64,000 nucleotides of DNA, taken from contig JAHHHC010000028.1 of the NCBI GenBank assembly GCA_019359515.1, positions 17,937-81,936 on the forward strand, written 5' to 3'. The position numbers were made by a program, and so were the translations under genes. This stretch comes from Desmonostoc vinosum HA7617-LM4. GTDB taxonomy: Bacteria; Cyanobacteriota; Cyanobacteriia; Cyanobacteriales; Nostocaceae. A model generated the notes under the pieces. That model was given only the letters and a program-made list of their open reading frames with translations. It was not told the origin of the DNA and searched no databases. Positions 8,814 to 16,879 of the stretch are shown here, piece by piece (position 1 is the first letter of the stretch; every line of letters begins with the position of its first letter).

Positions 8814-9876
8814 CAATCTATTGATCATTTTTCACTCTCATCAATATCAGCGGCTTTCATAGAAAATACTTCTCAAGATAGTAGTTTTAACACTCTAAAA
8901 ACCAACATTTTCTCCAACGAATATATCTTGGGTGCTGAGCCTGATTATTTTGAGACTATTCACTCGTTGTTCACCTCATTATGTTTGAGCAATTTTGATT
9001 AGATAGAGATGAGCGACACTCAAGTTTTTAATCAGGAATAAAATAATTGTCTTTACAAGAAAACTATTGTTGATTATTGAACTGCATATGTGCTATGACA
9101 ATAATAGTCTTGCATTTAAACCTATTACTTATATAGAAAACTTGCCAAGAATTTTCTTTGTGGAAATTGGAAAAAACTTTTGCTAAACTGAAACTCGTTT
9201 TATGTACAGTAGTAGCTTTTGAAAGATTTGATATTTAGTTGTACTCGTAGTCTTTGATGGAAACAGTTTATTGGGATATAATCTGAGAAGTTTTTATTCG
9301 TTGCTTTCTTCTAAAAAACAAACCAATCTTTTACCATAAGGCTTTACCTCTTCAACTGTGCAATTTGACAGTTTATTTCCTATAGTTTTTTTAGCCACTA
9401 TCTTACGTGTTTGTACCTGATTTTTATCTATAGGAATACTACTATACAGATAGCAAATTGGCAAGTAACTTTAAAGTCAAGTTAAATAAATTTCATTTTC
9501 TGTAGATTGTATAGTATTGCAGGTATAAAATTCAGGCTATATATTATTTTTCAACCATGTTGCACCAAATTTTCTAGTTAAAATACAGTTCTTTATAAGC
9601 GATCCCAGTTACATTAATAACAAAAGTCTATTTTGTCTTTCTATCTCCCACTTTCTGCTTGATATATACGAAAGACATGCAAGTGGGCATCAAAAAAAGT
9701 AAGTATATAAAGTTTTGAAAACAAGAAAATGCAGATGAAGAAAGTGTAAACTTTGTATAGCCATCTTTTAAAAAACACAGGGGGTGCGAGTGGGGAGTAG
9801 GGGAAGAAAGTATTTATTTGATTCATAACAACACAACCTCTTTCCCGACACCCGACACCCGACACGCCGTTTTTGG
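8814..9876. other. AT-rich intergenic region
   Basis: About 1.06 kb lies between the polysaccharide operon leader and the end of the CO2-hydration gene. It is AT-rich with no convincing coding frame. It probably carries the promoter of the minus-strand GT2 operon. A GCGATC site and short direct repeats (CCCGACA, around 9845-9862) are visible. Nothing else can be supported. Confidence 0.5.
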
Positions 9877-11007
9877 TTATTGATTCACATCCAGCAACCG
9901 CGAAGTTTGTAACCTTTCCATCCATTTTTTTAAGAAAACTTGATTAGTTTCTTCCTCAGATGGATTTTGGGTATCTAGAGGATAGGGCATTAAGCCTAAA
10001 ATTGTGGCTGTCGTCACGCAAAACATTGATTTTTGGAAACTCATGCAAATTTGCACTCGCAAGTCATCCTCACCCCGGAGACTACGACGATAAATTTCAT
10101 GCAAATAATCTGGTAGATAATGACGCATATCCTGCATCAGCAAAGTAGGAGGAATGCCTGCACCACCAATTGGCAAAGGATCGGCATATAATGCTCCATA
10201 TTGAAATCGAGCTTGATCTGGAGGAATTTGATAAGCTTGGGCGTTGTATGAAACAGTTCCGTGGAAGGGAGTTCCTCTAAAGAATACCGCTTCTACATAG
10301 GGGATTGCTGTGTCTGCTAAAAAGGTTAAACCAATTAATTTGGGGATAATATCATAAACTTGATCTTTAATTTTTACAGCATAGGTAATTGGCTTTGTTG
10401 CATCTGCTACTAACCCGGCTTTAATATGATCTACTACTTGAGGAATCGATTTAATTTCACCTTGGTCGTAGCGGTCTGATAGACTCAAAAAAATATCAGC
10501 CATGACTCGCCAGAATTGACCCAAACCAGTATAGTAAGAAGAGACACGCAACTGTTCGCTTAAGAAATCTGGAAACAGCTGGTTAACTGCCAAAATCAAA
10601 GGATTACTTTTAAATTTTGCGGCAATCACAACTTGCGCTCGGTCTTGAAATTCTTTGGTATCTAAATATGCATCCAAGCCGCCGCCACCATGCCACATCA
10701 TGGCTTTCATGCAATATTCTGCATATTCAAAATTAATCCGGTCATGCCACCAATGACGGAGTAATTTTTGCCATGAAATTTCACCGTTAAAGTATTTAAA
10801 AAATGGGAAAAACACTAAAAACTGATGTTCAGCAATGTATATCAGATTTTTTGAGTAAGCATCTAAAACTACACCATAGCTTTTGAGAATTCCTACTACT
10901 TCCAGGACATTTTCTGGACTATCAAAAACTAACGCTTCTCCTGTTTGCAAGCGTTTAATATATTCAGCCAAGGGATTGTGAGTGGGCTTGTTTCTAATAG
11001 TTACCAT
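9877..11007 (-). CDS. cupB: CO2 hydration protein (Cup/Chp family) of CO2-uptake NDH-1
   Basis: The protein (376 residues from the chosen ATG) matches the cyanobacterial CO2 hydration proteins (CupA/ChpY, CupB/ChpX). These bind NdhD3/F3- or NdhD4/F4-containing NDH-1 complexes at the thylakoid and convert CO2 to bicarbonate vectorially. The conserved block includes [23 protein letters not shown]. The longer frame starting at 11139 is rejected, because its first 44 residues are just a translated GGGGACT heptamer array; an AGGAGA site 8 bases before 11007 supports the shorter start. It follows ndhF and ndhD. The divergent ccm cluster suggests the type-4 (constitutive) set, hence cupB, but cupA cannot be excluded from sequence alone. 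Confidence 0.8.
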   Translation of the reverse strand: MVTIRNKPTHNPLAEYIKRLQTGEALVFDSPENVLEVVGILKSYGVVLDAYSKNLIYIAEHQFLVFFPFFKYFNGEISWQKLLRHWWHDRINFEYAEYCMKAMMWHGGGGLDAYLDTKEFQDRAQVVIAAKFKSNPLILAVNQLFPDFLSEQLRVSSYYTGLGQFWRVMADIFLSLSDRYDQGEIKSIPQVVDHIKAGLVADATKPITYAVKIKDQVYDIIPKLIGLTFLADTAIPYVEAVFFRGTPFHGTVSYNAQAYQIPPDQARFQYGALYADPLPIGGAGIPPTLLMQDMRHYLPDYLHEIYRRSLRGEDDLRVQICMSFQKSMFCVTTATILGLMPYPLDTQNPSEEETNQVFLKKWMERLQTSRLLDVNQ

Positions 11008-11027
11008 TGCTAGTTCTCCTGAGAATT

Positions 11028-11124
11028 GGGGATTGGGGACTGGGGATTGGGGACTGGGGACTGGGGACTGGGGACTGGGGACTGGGGACTGGGGACTGGG
11101 GATTGGGGACTGGGGATTGGGGAC
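11028..11124. repeat. Heptamer tandem array (GGGGAYT)13
   Basis: Thirteen complete 7-bp units, GGGGACT or GGGGATT, are followed by a partial unit. The array begins 20 bp upstream of the cup start codon, inside the ndhD-cup gap. Heptamer STRR arrays of this kind are known in heterocystous cyanobacteria. Read in frame, it produces an artefactual PSPQSPV repeat peptide. Confidence 0.95.
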
Positions 11125-11128
11125 AGTC

Positions 11129-11331
11129 ATTGGTGTCAACTTAAGCTAGAAATAGCTTCGGTGTTGGCTTTCTCACCCGCCAGAGAATAAATTCTCTGGC
11201 TAATAGCTCAAGTCTACTGAAGTAGACTCAAAATCTTGGGGGATATTCAGTCATGTTTAGATGACTTTTGCTATCAGCAAGGAACTTCAGTTCCTCGCGG
11301 GACATCGGTTCTACGTTAAGTTGACACCAAT
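11129..11331. repeat. Multi-hairpin palindromic element bounded by 16-bp inverted repeats
   Basis: ATTGGTGTCAACTTAA at 11129-11144 is exactly inverted at 11316-11331. Between these ends lie several perfect hairpins: GCCAGAGAAT/ATTCTCTGGC (11179-11200), AGTCTACT/AGTAGACT (11211-11228) and AGGAACT/AGTTCCT (11280-11295). The layout suggests a non-coding mobile or structured repeat. There is no coding frame inside. Confidence 0.8.
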
Positions 11332-11379
11332 TCTGGACAGTGCTGGGGACTGGGAGTTATATTTCTCCCTCATCTCTCG

Positions 11380-11438
11380 GTTGGTGAGCGAAGTCGTACT
11401 GCGAAGCAGAACCCGCAGGGTACCACATCTCCCTCATC
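11380..11438 (+). repeat. 59-bp dispersed repeat, copy A
   Basis: Conserved arms of 18 bp (GTTGGTGAGCGAAGTCGT) and 26 bp flank a variable 15-base centre that forms a CTGC-GAA-GCAG hairpin. The same element lies inverted at 12926-12984. Copy A sits 8 bp beyond the ndhD stop codon. Confidence 0.85.
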
Positions 11439-11446
11439 CCTAGCCC

Positions 11447-12913
11447 CTAGCCCCTAACCTCTTGTGTACTAACCATTTGTGTAATTGTTGGTTCAGTCCA
11501 ATGTGCTAACCAAGTGGGTTGGATGCCGAAAATCACAATCACTATTGCTAACACTATAGATGGTAGGCGATCGCTCCAATACACGCGTGGTAAGTTGATC
11601 ACTTGTGCAGATAAGCGTCCAAAAAAGGCGCGGTTGACAAGAATTAAGAAGTAAACCGCTGTTAAACTTGTGCCAATCATGCACAGTAAAGTTTGGATTG
11701 GAAAAACTGGGAAGCTGCCACGAAAGACGATGAATTCGGAAATAAATCCCACCATTCCCGGTATACCTGCACTTGCCATCACTCCCACTACAATCAAGCT
11801 GCCAATGATGGGCATACCCCGCTCTGGGTTCAGTAGTCCCCGTAGTACTTCTAGATTCCGGCTACCAGCTTTTTCATATACAACTCCCACTAGCAAAAAT
11901 AGTAATGCAGAAATCAAACCATGACTAATCATCTGCATGACTGCACCTAGCACGCTCAGAGGTGTGGCGGCAGCAGCGGCTAACAATACGTACCCCATGT
12001 GCCCAATTGAACTGTATGCTACCATTTTTTTCATGTCAGTTTGAGCGATCGCGCAGGATGCACCATACAACACGCTAACTACAGCCCAAGTTGCTAACCA
12101 AGGAGCTACATAAGCCCAAGCTTCTGGTAACAGGTTCATACCAAACCGCAGTAACCCGTAAGTTCCCAATTTCAACAACACCCCTGCCAATAGGACTGAA
12201 ATGGGCGTAGAGGCCTCGACGTGAGCATCTGGTAGCCAAGTATGAAAGGGAACTAAGGGAATCTTGATACCAAAACCTACCAAAATCCCCCCCAGCAGTA
12301 AAAGCTGTGTGGCTAAAGGTAAAGAAGTTGTATGCAATGTTCCTAAACTGAAGCTAGAAGATCCACTCAGCCAAACGATACCGAGAAAGCTTGCTAAAAT
12401 CAAAATTCCCGAAACGGCTGTGTAAATCAAAAATTTCGTAGCGGCATAACCACGTCTGGCACCACCCCAAATCGCAATTAGCAGATATAGAGGAATCAGT
12501 TCTAGCTCGTAAAACAGAAAAAATAGCAGCAAGTCCTGTGCTAAAAAAGCTCCAGTTACCCCAGCGCTTAATAACAGTATTAAAGAGTAGTAAAATCCAG
12601 GACGTTGAAGAGATTCATTACTGCTGTAAATGGCAATGGAAGTTAAAAGTCCATTTAAAATCAATAATGGCAATGATAAGCCGTCTATTCCCAAGTTATA
12701 GCTTAAACCTAGAGCGTCTATCCAGGGAATAAACTCACTAAATTGTTGATTAACTTCTCCTGGATTAAACCCAATTGCGAGTACAACAGTCCACACAAAA
12801 GTGATAGTGGCAAATATTAAAGCCAATCTTTGAGAGAGTTTCCCGCTGATGTTAGGCCAGAAACCGACTATAGCCGCACCAATCAAGGGCAGTAAAATTA
12901 AAGCACTAAGCAT
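11447..12913 (-). CDS. ndhD: NAD(P)H-quinone oxidoreductase subunit 4 (NdhD, CO2-uptake type)
   Basis: This 488-residue, highly hydrophobic antiporter-like subunit (Complex I ND4/NuoM family) has conserved motifs such as LFFLFYELELIPLYLLI (about residues 128-145) with the key glutamate, LVPFHTWLPDAHVEAST (about 222-238) and KKMVAYSSIGHMGYVLL. It is a membrane arm subunit of NDH-1 that drives proton translocation. In NDH-1MS complexes a dedicated NdhD3 or NdhD4 partners with NdhF and a Cup protein for CO2 uptake. It lies between ndhF and cup. No clear Shine-Dalgarno precedes the ATG, and a 59-bp repeat sits 12 bp upstream of it. Confidence 0.92.
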   Translation of the reverse strand: MLSALILLPLIGAAIVGFWPNISGKLSQRLALIFATITFVWTVVLAIGFNPGEVNQQFSEFIPWIDALGLSYNLGIDGLSLPLLILNGLLTSIAIYSSNESLQRPGFYYSLILLLSAGVTGAFLAQDLLLFFLFYELELIPLYLLIAIWGGARRGYAATKFLIYTAVSGILILASFLGIVWLSGSSSFSLGTLHTTSLPLATQLLLLGGILVGFGIKIPLVPFHTWLPDAHVEASTPISVLLAGVLLKLGTYGLLRFGMNLLPEAWAYVAPWLATWAVVSVLYGASCAIAQTDMKKMVAYSSIGHMGYVLLAAAAATPLSVLGAVMQMISHGLISALLFLLVGVVYEKAGSRNLEVLRGLLNPERGMPIIGSLIVVGVMASAGIPGMVGFISEFIVFRGSFPVFPIQTLLCMIGTSLTAVYFLILVNRAFFGRLSAQVINLPRVYWSDRLPSIVLAIVIVIFGIQPTWLAHWTEPTITQMVSTQEVRG

Positions 12914-12925
12914 AACTAAGATAAA

Positions 12926-12984
12926 GATGAGGGAGATGTGGTACCCTGCGGGAACGACTTCGTCGAACGACTTCGCTCACCAAC
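12926..12984 (-). repeat. 59-bp dispersed repeat, copy B (inverted relative to copy A)
   Basis: The same 18-bp and 26-bp arms as copy A surround a different 15-base centre, which forms CGAC-TTC-GTCG. The hairpin is kept although its bases have changed. The element lies in the ndhF-ndhD gap, 12 bp from the ndhD start codon. Confidence 0.85.
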
Positions 12985-12987
12985 GGA

Positions 12988-13032
12988 GGATGAGGGGGAT
13001 GAGGGGGATGAGGAGGATGAGGAGGATGAGGG
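12988..13032. repeat. 9-bp tandem repeat (GGATGAGGR)5
   Basis: Five 9-bp units of GGATGAGGG or GGATGAGGA directly follow the 59-bp repeat copy B in the ndhF-ndhD spacer. Read on the minus strand they give a PHPPHPP peptide, which is not a real gene. Confidence 0.9.
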
Positions 13033-13096
13033 AGAAATTCTCCGCGTCCCCGCGTCCTCTTCCCCAGTCCCCATTCCCTTACACCCCTAATTTTGG

Positions 13097-14953
13097 TCAA
13101 AAAGGTAATTTATTGAGTAAACCCAACGACCAACTGATGAAGAAACCCAGGACGCTAACAACAATTAGGATAGTTAACATATATCCTTGAGAGCGACCGG
13201 AAATGCTGTATTTTAAACTTTGTCCGCTGAGAATTGTGGCAAATCCTACTAGGTTCACTAAACCATCAACCAAATAGCGATCGCTCCAAGCAGATATCCT
13301 CGAAAGGAGTGCTACTGCACCAACTACTGTCAGTCGATAAACTCGGTCTATGTAAAAATCATAACCCAACAAGTCTTGGATAAATCTCCACGCTAGGATT
13401 CTAGATCTTGACCAAGCTTTGTGTAAATAAATGGTAGACCCAACACCTACTCCCACAACAGTAGAAGCCACCAATGTTCCCATCACATACCAATTAATGC
13501 TCTCCCAAGCAGGTAACAAATACCATTGCTGTAGCATTACTGGTACTAACAGTGTCAATACTGTCAGAGTCACCATTGGTAGTGCCATTGACCAACCAAC
13601 TTCTGGGGTGCGGCGGGTCTTCTGTTGCGGCGCACCCCAGAAGACTAACCGAAATACTCTGGTTAAATTCAATGCTGTTAAGCCGTTGACTAATACCAAA
13701 ACCACGACTACCCAAGGGCTAACAGCAACTAAACCATCAGCCCATGATAGCATTGCCCAAAAGCTACCCAATGGTAGTAGTGTTACCATCCCTGCTGAAC
13801 CGACGACATAAGCAGTAGTAGTGGCTGGCATCCGTGACCACAAACCACCCATTTCTGTTAAGTCTTGGGTGTGGGATGTAAAGATTATTGACCCTGAACT
13901 CATGAATAATAGGGCTTTGGCGATCGCATGAGTTAACAGTAACATCAAAGCTACACCCCCCTGCTGCAACCCCACCGCCAGGAACACTAATCCCATGTAT
14001 GCACTGGTGGAGTGCGACAGTGCCCGCTTAATATCAATTTGAGCAATGGATACTAATGTTGCCCCAACTGCCGTTACTGTACCCATAATCACTAAAGCAT
14101 TGAGAGCGATCGGCGACAACGCTAAAATTGGTTGCATTTTATACAACATATAAGCGCCACCAGCCACCACCAGCGAGTTCCGCATTACCGAAGCTGGGTT
14201 AGGCCCTTCCATCGCTTCATCTAGCCACAAGTGCAAGGGAAATTGGGCACATTTCCCCGCAGGCCCAGCAATCAATGCTAAACCGAGTAATGTTGATGTC
14301 ACTGGGTTTAAATCAGCCGTTTGTGCCCATTCATACAAATCAGAGAAGTTTAAACTACCTGCAAAGGTAGAAAGCGTGACTACTGCCATCAACAGCAACA
14401 AGTCTCCTACCCGCTTAGTCCAAAATGCATCCCTGGCTGCTGTCACCACCAGCGGTTGAGCATACCAGAATCCCACCAGCAAGTAAGTCGATAGTGTGAG
14501 AACTTCTAATAGTGCGTAGCTGAGAAACAAAGAATCACTGATAGCTAGACCACACAGCGCCGCTTCAAAAAATCCAATCAGCCCGAAAAAACGCGCCAAA
14601 GACCAATCCTTTTCCATGTAACCCAAGGCATAAACTTGAGCCAAAAAACTTAATCCCGTAATTAAAACTGTTGCCCCAATACTGACTGGGGAGAGTTCCA
14701 AAGCAAACGACAAATCTAAATCTGCTGCTTTGAACCAAGTAATCAATAAATTTTCTGGCTCTTGATCCCAAATGCCTTTAAATACAAACAGGCTATGAGC
14801 AAAAGCTAAAAGGGTTGTTAACAAGTTTATATATGCCGCAGGTTTCGGCCCCGTGCGCCGAATTATACCCAATCCCCACGGCAATGTTAGAAATGCGCCT
14901 AATAAGCTATAAATAGGCACAAACCAACTTGTTAAAAATAGAAAATGATTCAT
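13097..14953 (-). CDS. ndhF: NAD(P)H-quinone oxidoreductase subunit 5 (NdhF, CO2-uptake type)
   Basis: This 618-residue polytopic protein of the ND5/NuoL family has an antiporter core with LFLSYALLEVLTLSTYLLVGFWY (about residues 142-164), FPLHLWLDEAMEGPNPASVMRNSLVV (about 237-262) and KALLFMSSGSIIF. It replaces the usual FHTWLPDAM block with HLWLDEAMEGPNPASV, as in the NdhF3/NdhF4 variants of CO2-uptake NDH-1. It is the first gene of the minus-strand ndhF-ndhD-cup operon and is divergent from the carboxysome cluster, so the two halves of the CO2-concentrating mechanism share one intergenic region. Confidence 0.92.
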   Translation of the reverse strand: MNHFLFLTSWFVPIYSLLGAFLTLPWGLGIIRRTGPKPAAYINLLTTLLAFAHSLFVFKGIWDQEPENLLITWFKAADLDLSFALELSPVSIGATVLITGLSFLAQVYALGYMEKDWSLARFFGLIGFFEAALCGLAISDSLFLSYALLEVLTLSTYLLVGFWYAQPLVVTAARDAFWTKRVGDLLLLMAVVTLSTFAGSLNFSDLYEWAQTADLNPVTSTLLGLALIAGPAGKCAQFPLHLWLDEAMEGPNPASVMRNSLVVAGGAYMLYKMQPILALSPIALNALVIMGTVTAVGATLVSIAQIDIKRALSHSTSAYMGLVFLAVGLQQGGVALMLLLTHAIAKALLFMSSGSIIFTSHTQDLTEMGGLWSRMPATTTAYVVGSAGMVTLLPLGSFWAMLSWADGLVAVSPWVVVVLVLVNGLTALNLTRVFRLVFWGAPQQKTRRTPEVGWSMALPMVTLTVLTLLVPVMLQQWYLLPAWESINWYVMGTLVASTVVGVGVGSTIYLHKAWSRSRILAWRFIQDLLGYDFYIDRVYRLTVVGAVALLSRISAWSDRYLVDGLVNLVGFATILSGQSLKYSISGRSQGYMLTILIVVSVLGFFISWSLGLLNKLPF

Positions 14954-15612
14954 TTAATCTTCCCTTTACAACTCAGCCTTTTTGTTTTTCTTTAGCGCCA
15001 ATACCATATCTTGTGCGAGAAAAATTTTTTTCATCAAACTCTTTATTTATAAGTATTTTTTAGAATAAAATTTGCAGTAGTATTTTTACTCTAATTTACC
15101 TGACTAAAGTTAAATAAAATATAACTTTACATATTTAAAAGCAGTTACTTGTATTAAATTACCTTTGGTTAAAAATTTATATTTCTAGTTCTGGCAAATA
15201 ACTTTATACAATACATTTGTAAAACTTATATGCTTTTCAGGTAGTTTTTGTAGACACAACATAACTAAGAGAAAGATAGAGACAGTCGAATGTACAGCCA
15301 TTGCTCGTCTCTCCCAAGACGAGATTGACCTGGGTTATGAATGTGGTTTTGTAAATGTAATAAAGAAATTATAAAGCATAAGCAGCTGCTCTAGGAATTA
15401 GGTGAACTTTGATCGAGCAGAACGCTAGATAAATTTTTGTTAAGTTTTTTTAAACTTTTTTATTATAAACTATTATAGTAATTTATATTGCCAGGGATGC
15501 AAAGCTTTTCTATGCTTAATTTGGAAGTGTTTTTTGAGCTTCAATATGAGCATCCCCGTCAAAAAATTTCGACCCACAGTACTGATTGGATTAATTTTGT
15601 AGGAGTTCTGCG
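14954..15612. other. Divergent ndhF/ccmK regulatory region
   Basis: This 659-bp AT-rich gap separates the ndhF operon from ccmK and must hold both promoters. Two candidate LysR-type sites are listed separately at 15145-15172. A long 5' leader before ccmK is possible, but no defined fold was recognised. GTAGGAG, 3 bases before the first ccmK ATG, is a close ribosome site. Confidence 0.5.
15145..15172. promoter_or_regulatory. Tandem TTA-N7/8-TAA motifs (possible CmpR/NdhR-type sites)
   Basis: TTA-N7-TAA (15145-15157) is followed after one base by TTA-N8-TAA (15159-15172). CmpR-family LysR regulators of carbon-uptake genes are known to recognise TTA-N7/8-TAA. The same pair of spacings occurs ahead of the window's own LysR gene. 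AT-rich DNA yields such matches by chance, so this is tentative. Confidence 0.3.
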
Positions 15613-15921
15613 ATGCCAATTGCAGTTGGAATGATTGAAACTAAGGGCTTTCCAGCAGTAGTGGAAGCTGCTGACGCGATGGTGAAAGCTGCGCGTGTAA
15701 CTTTGGTAGGATATGAGAAAATCGGTAGCGCTCGCGTTACCGTGATTGTGCGAGGAGATGTCTCGGAGGTGCAAGCCTCAGTTGCAGCTGGAATTGAAGC
15801 GGCCAGGAGAGTTAACGGCGGTGAAGTGGTATCCACTCATATCATTGCTCGTCCTCACGAAAACCTAGAATACGTCTTGCCGATTCGTTACACGGAAGCG
15901 GTAGAGCAGTTCCGCACTTAA
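15613..15921 (+). CDS. ccmK2: Carboxysome shell hexamer protein CcmK (CcmK2-like)
   Basis: This 102-residue single BMC-domain protein begins [24 protein letters not shown], contains [23 protein letters not shown] and ends in [12 protein letters not shown]. CcmK hexamers tile the facets of the beta-carboxysome shell and their central pores pass bicarbonate and RuBP. It is the first gene of the ccm cluster. Length and order (102 then 114 residues) match ccmK2-ccmK1 of Synechocystis, which is the basis for the symbol. The two paralogues are nearly identical over the BMC fold, so the number is tentative. Confidence 0.93.
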   Translation: MPIAVGMIETKGFPAVVEAADAMVKAARVTLVGYEKIGSARVTVIVRGDVSEVQASVAAGIEAARRVNGGEVVSTHIIARPHENLEYVLPIRYTEAVEQFRT

Positions 15922-16011
15922 AGGGGCTGTATAAAACAAGTAGTTTACGGGGATGCCTTCTTGAGTATGGCTTTTGTCCAGGACAAGAAACTTTATTAAG
16001 GATTAGAACTA

Positions 16012-16356
16012 ATGTCAATCGCAGTGGGAATGGTAGAAACGCTAGGCTTTCCAGCAGTAGTGGAAGCTGCTGATGCGATGGTGAAAGCAGCTCGTGTTAC
16101 ATTGGTAGGCTACGAAAAAATTGGTAGCGGTCGGGTGACAGTAATTGTGCGGGGTGATGTTTCAGAGGTACAAGCTTCTGTAGCAGCAGGGGTTGAATCA
16201 GTCAAGCGAGTCAATGGTGGACAAGTACTGTCTACCCATATCATTGCTCGTCCTCACGAAAACTTGGAGTACGTTCTCCCAATTCGTTATACAGAAGACG
16301 TAGAGCAATTCCGGGAAAATGTGAACGCAATTCGTCCTTTCGGCAGAAGACCATAG
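16012..16356 (+). CDS. ccmK1: Carboxysome shell hexamer protein CcmK (CcmK1-like)
   Basis: This second single BMC-domain protein (114 residues) is almost identical to the preceding CcmK up to VLPIRYTE. It then has a longer basic tail ending in [12 protein letters not shown]. It forms shell facet hexamers, possibly mixed with its neighbour. The gap of about 90 bp keeps it in the same operon. The longer C-terminal tail is the feature that separates CcmK1 from CcmK2 in other beta-cyanobacteria. The nearly identical DNA of the two genes suggests an old tandem duplication kept alike by conversion or selection. Confidence 0.93.
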   Translation: MSIAVGMVETLGFPAVVEAADAMVKAARVTLVGYEKIGSGRVTVIVRGDVSEVQASVAAGVESVKRVNGGQVLSTHIIARPHENLEYVLPIRYTEDVEQFRENVNAIRPFGRRP

Positions 16357-16369
16357 TCTGTAATCTGTA

Positions 16370-16672
16370 ATGCAAATTGCCAAAGTTCGTGGCACAGTAG
16401 TTAGCACCCAAAAAGAGCCAAGTCTTAGAGGTGTCAAACTGCTGATGTTGCAATTAGTAGATGAAGAAGGAAACGTCCTACCAGAGTATGAGGTAGCAGC
16501 AGATACTGTAGGTGCAGGAGTAGATGAGTGGGTACTAGTCACTCGTGGCAGTGCCGCTCGTCAAATTCTTGGTAATGAGCAGCGTCCATTAGATGCAGCA
16601 GTCGTGGCGATCATCGATACTATTCATGTTGAAGATCGCCTAATTTACAGCAAAAAAGATCAATATCGATGA
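16370..16672 (+). CDS. ccmL: Carboxysome shell vertex protein CcmL
   Basis: This 100-residue member of the EutN/CcmL family starts MQIAKVRGTVVSTQKEPSLRGVKLLMLQLV and carries the conserved DTVGAGVDEWVLVTRGSAAR. CcmL pentamers cap the twelve vertices of the icosahedral carboxysome shell. It starts 13 bp after the second ccmK, so it is surely cotranscribed. Length and motifs match the family fully. Confidence 0.95.
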   Translation: MQIAKVRGTVVSTQKEPSLRGVKLLMLQLVDEEGNVLPEYEVAADTVGAGVDEWVLVTRGSAARQILGNEQRPLDAAVVAIIDTIHVEDRLIYSKKDQYR

Positions 16673-16879
16673 GTCATGAGTTATGAGTCATTAGTTCGGT
16701 AGTTGGTGGCAAAATAATCAACAATTGACAACTAGCAACTCAATCAAGAACAAAATGACAAAGGACAAATGACAAAGCGCAAAGTCTGGGCGCTGGCTTC
16801 CAGCGATGCCTACGGCAACGTCTCCGACGAACAGAACTTTGTAAGAGAGGACAAATGACAATACAGGAGGAATCTCGCG

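Noticed and set aside
8730..9002. 90-residue plus-strand frame
   Set aside because: It is made largely of the hairpin element and AT-rich DNA, with no ribosome site and no family pattern.
9641..9925. 94-residue minus-strand frame
   Set aside because: It overlaps the end of the Cup gene and has random composition; probably a chance frame.
11028..11124. Possible CRISPR array
   Set aside because: Units are 7 bp with no spacers; it is a tandem heptamer repeat.
11008..11139. N-terminal extension of the Cup protein
   Set aside because: It is the translated heptamer array (PSPQSPV repeats). A good ribosome site supports the downstream ATG at 11007.
12906..13100. Proline/histidine-rich 64-residue frame
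   Set aside because: It is a translation of the 9-bp tandem repeat and other repeat DNA in the ndhF-ndhD gap.
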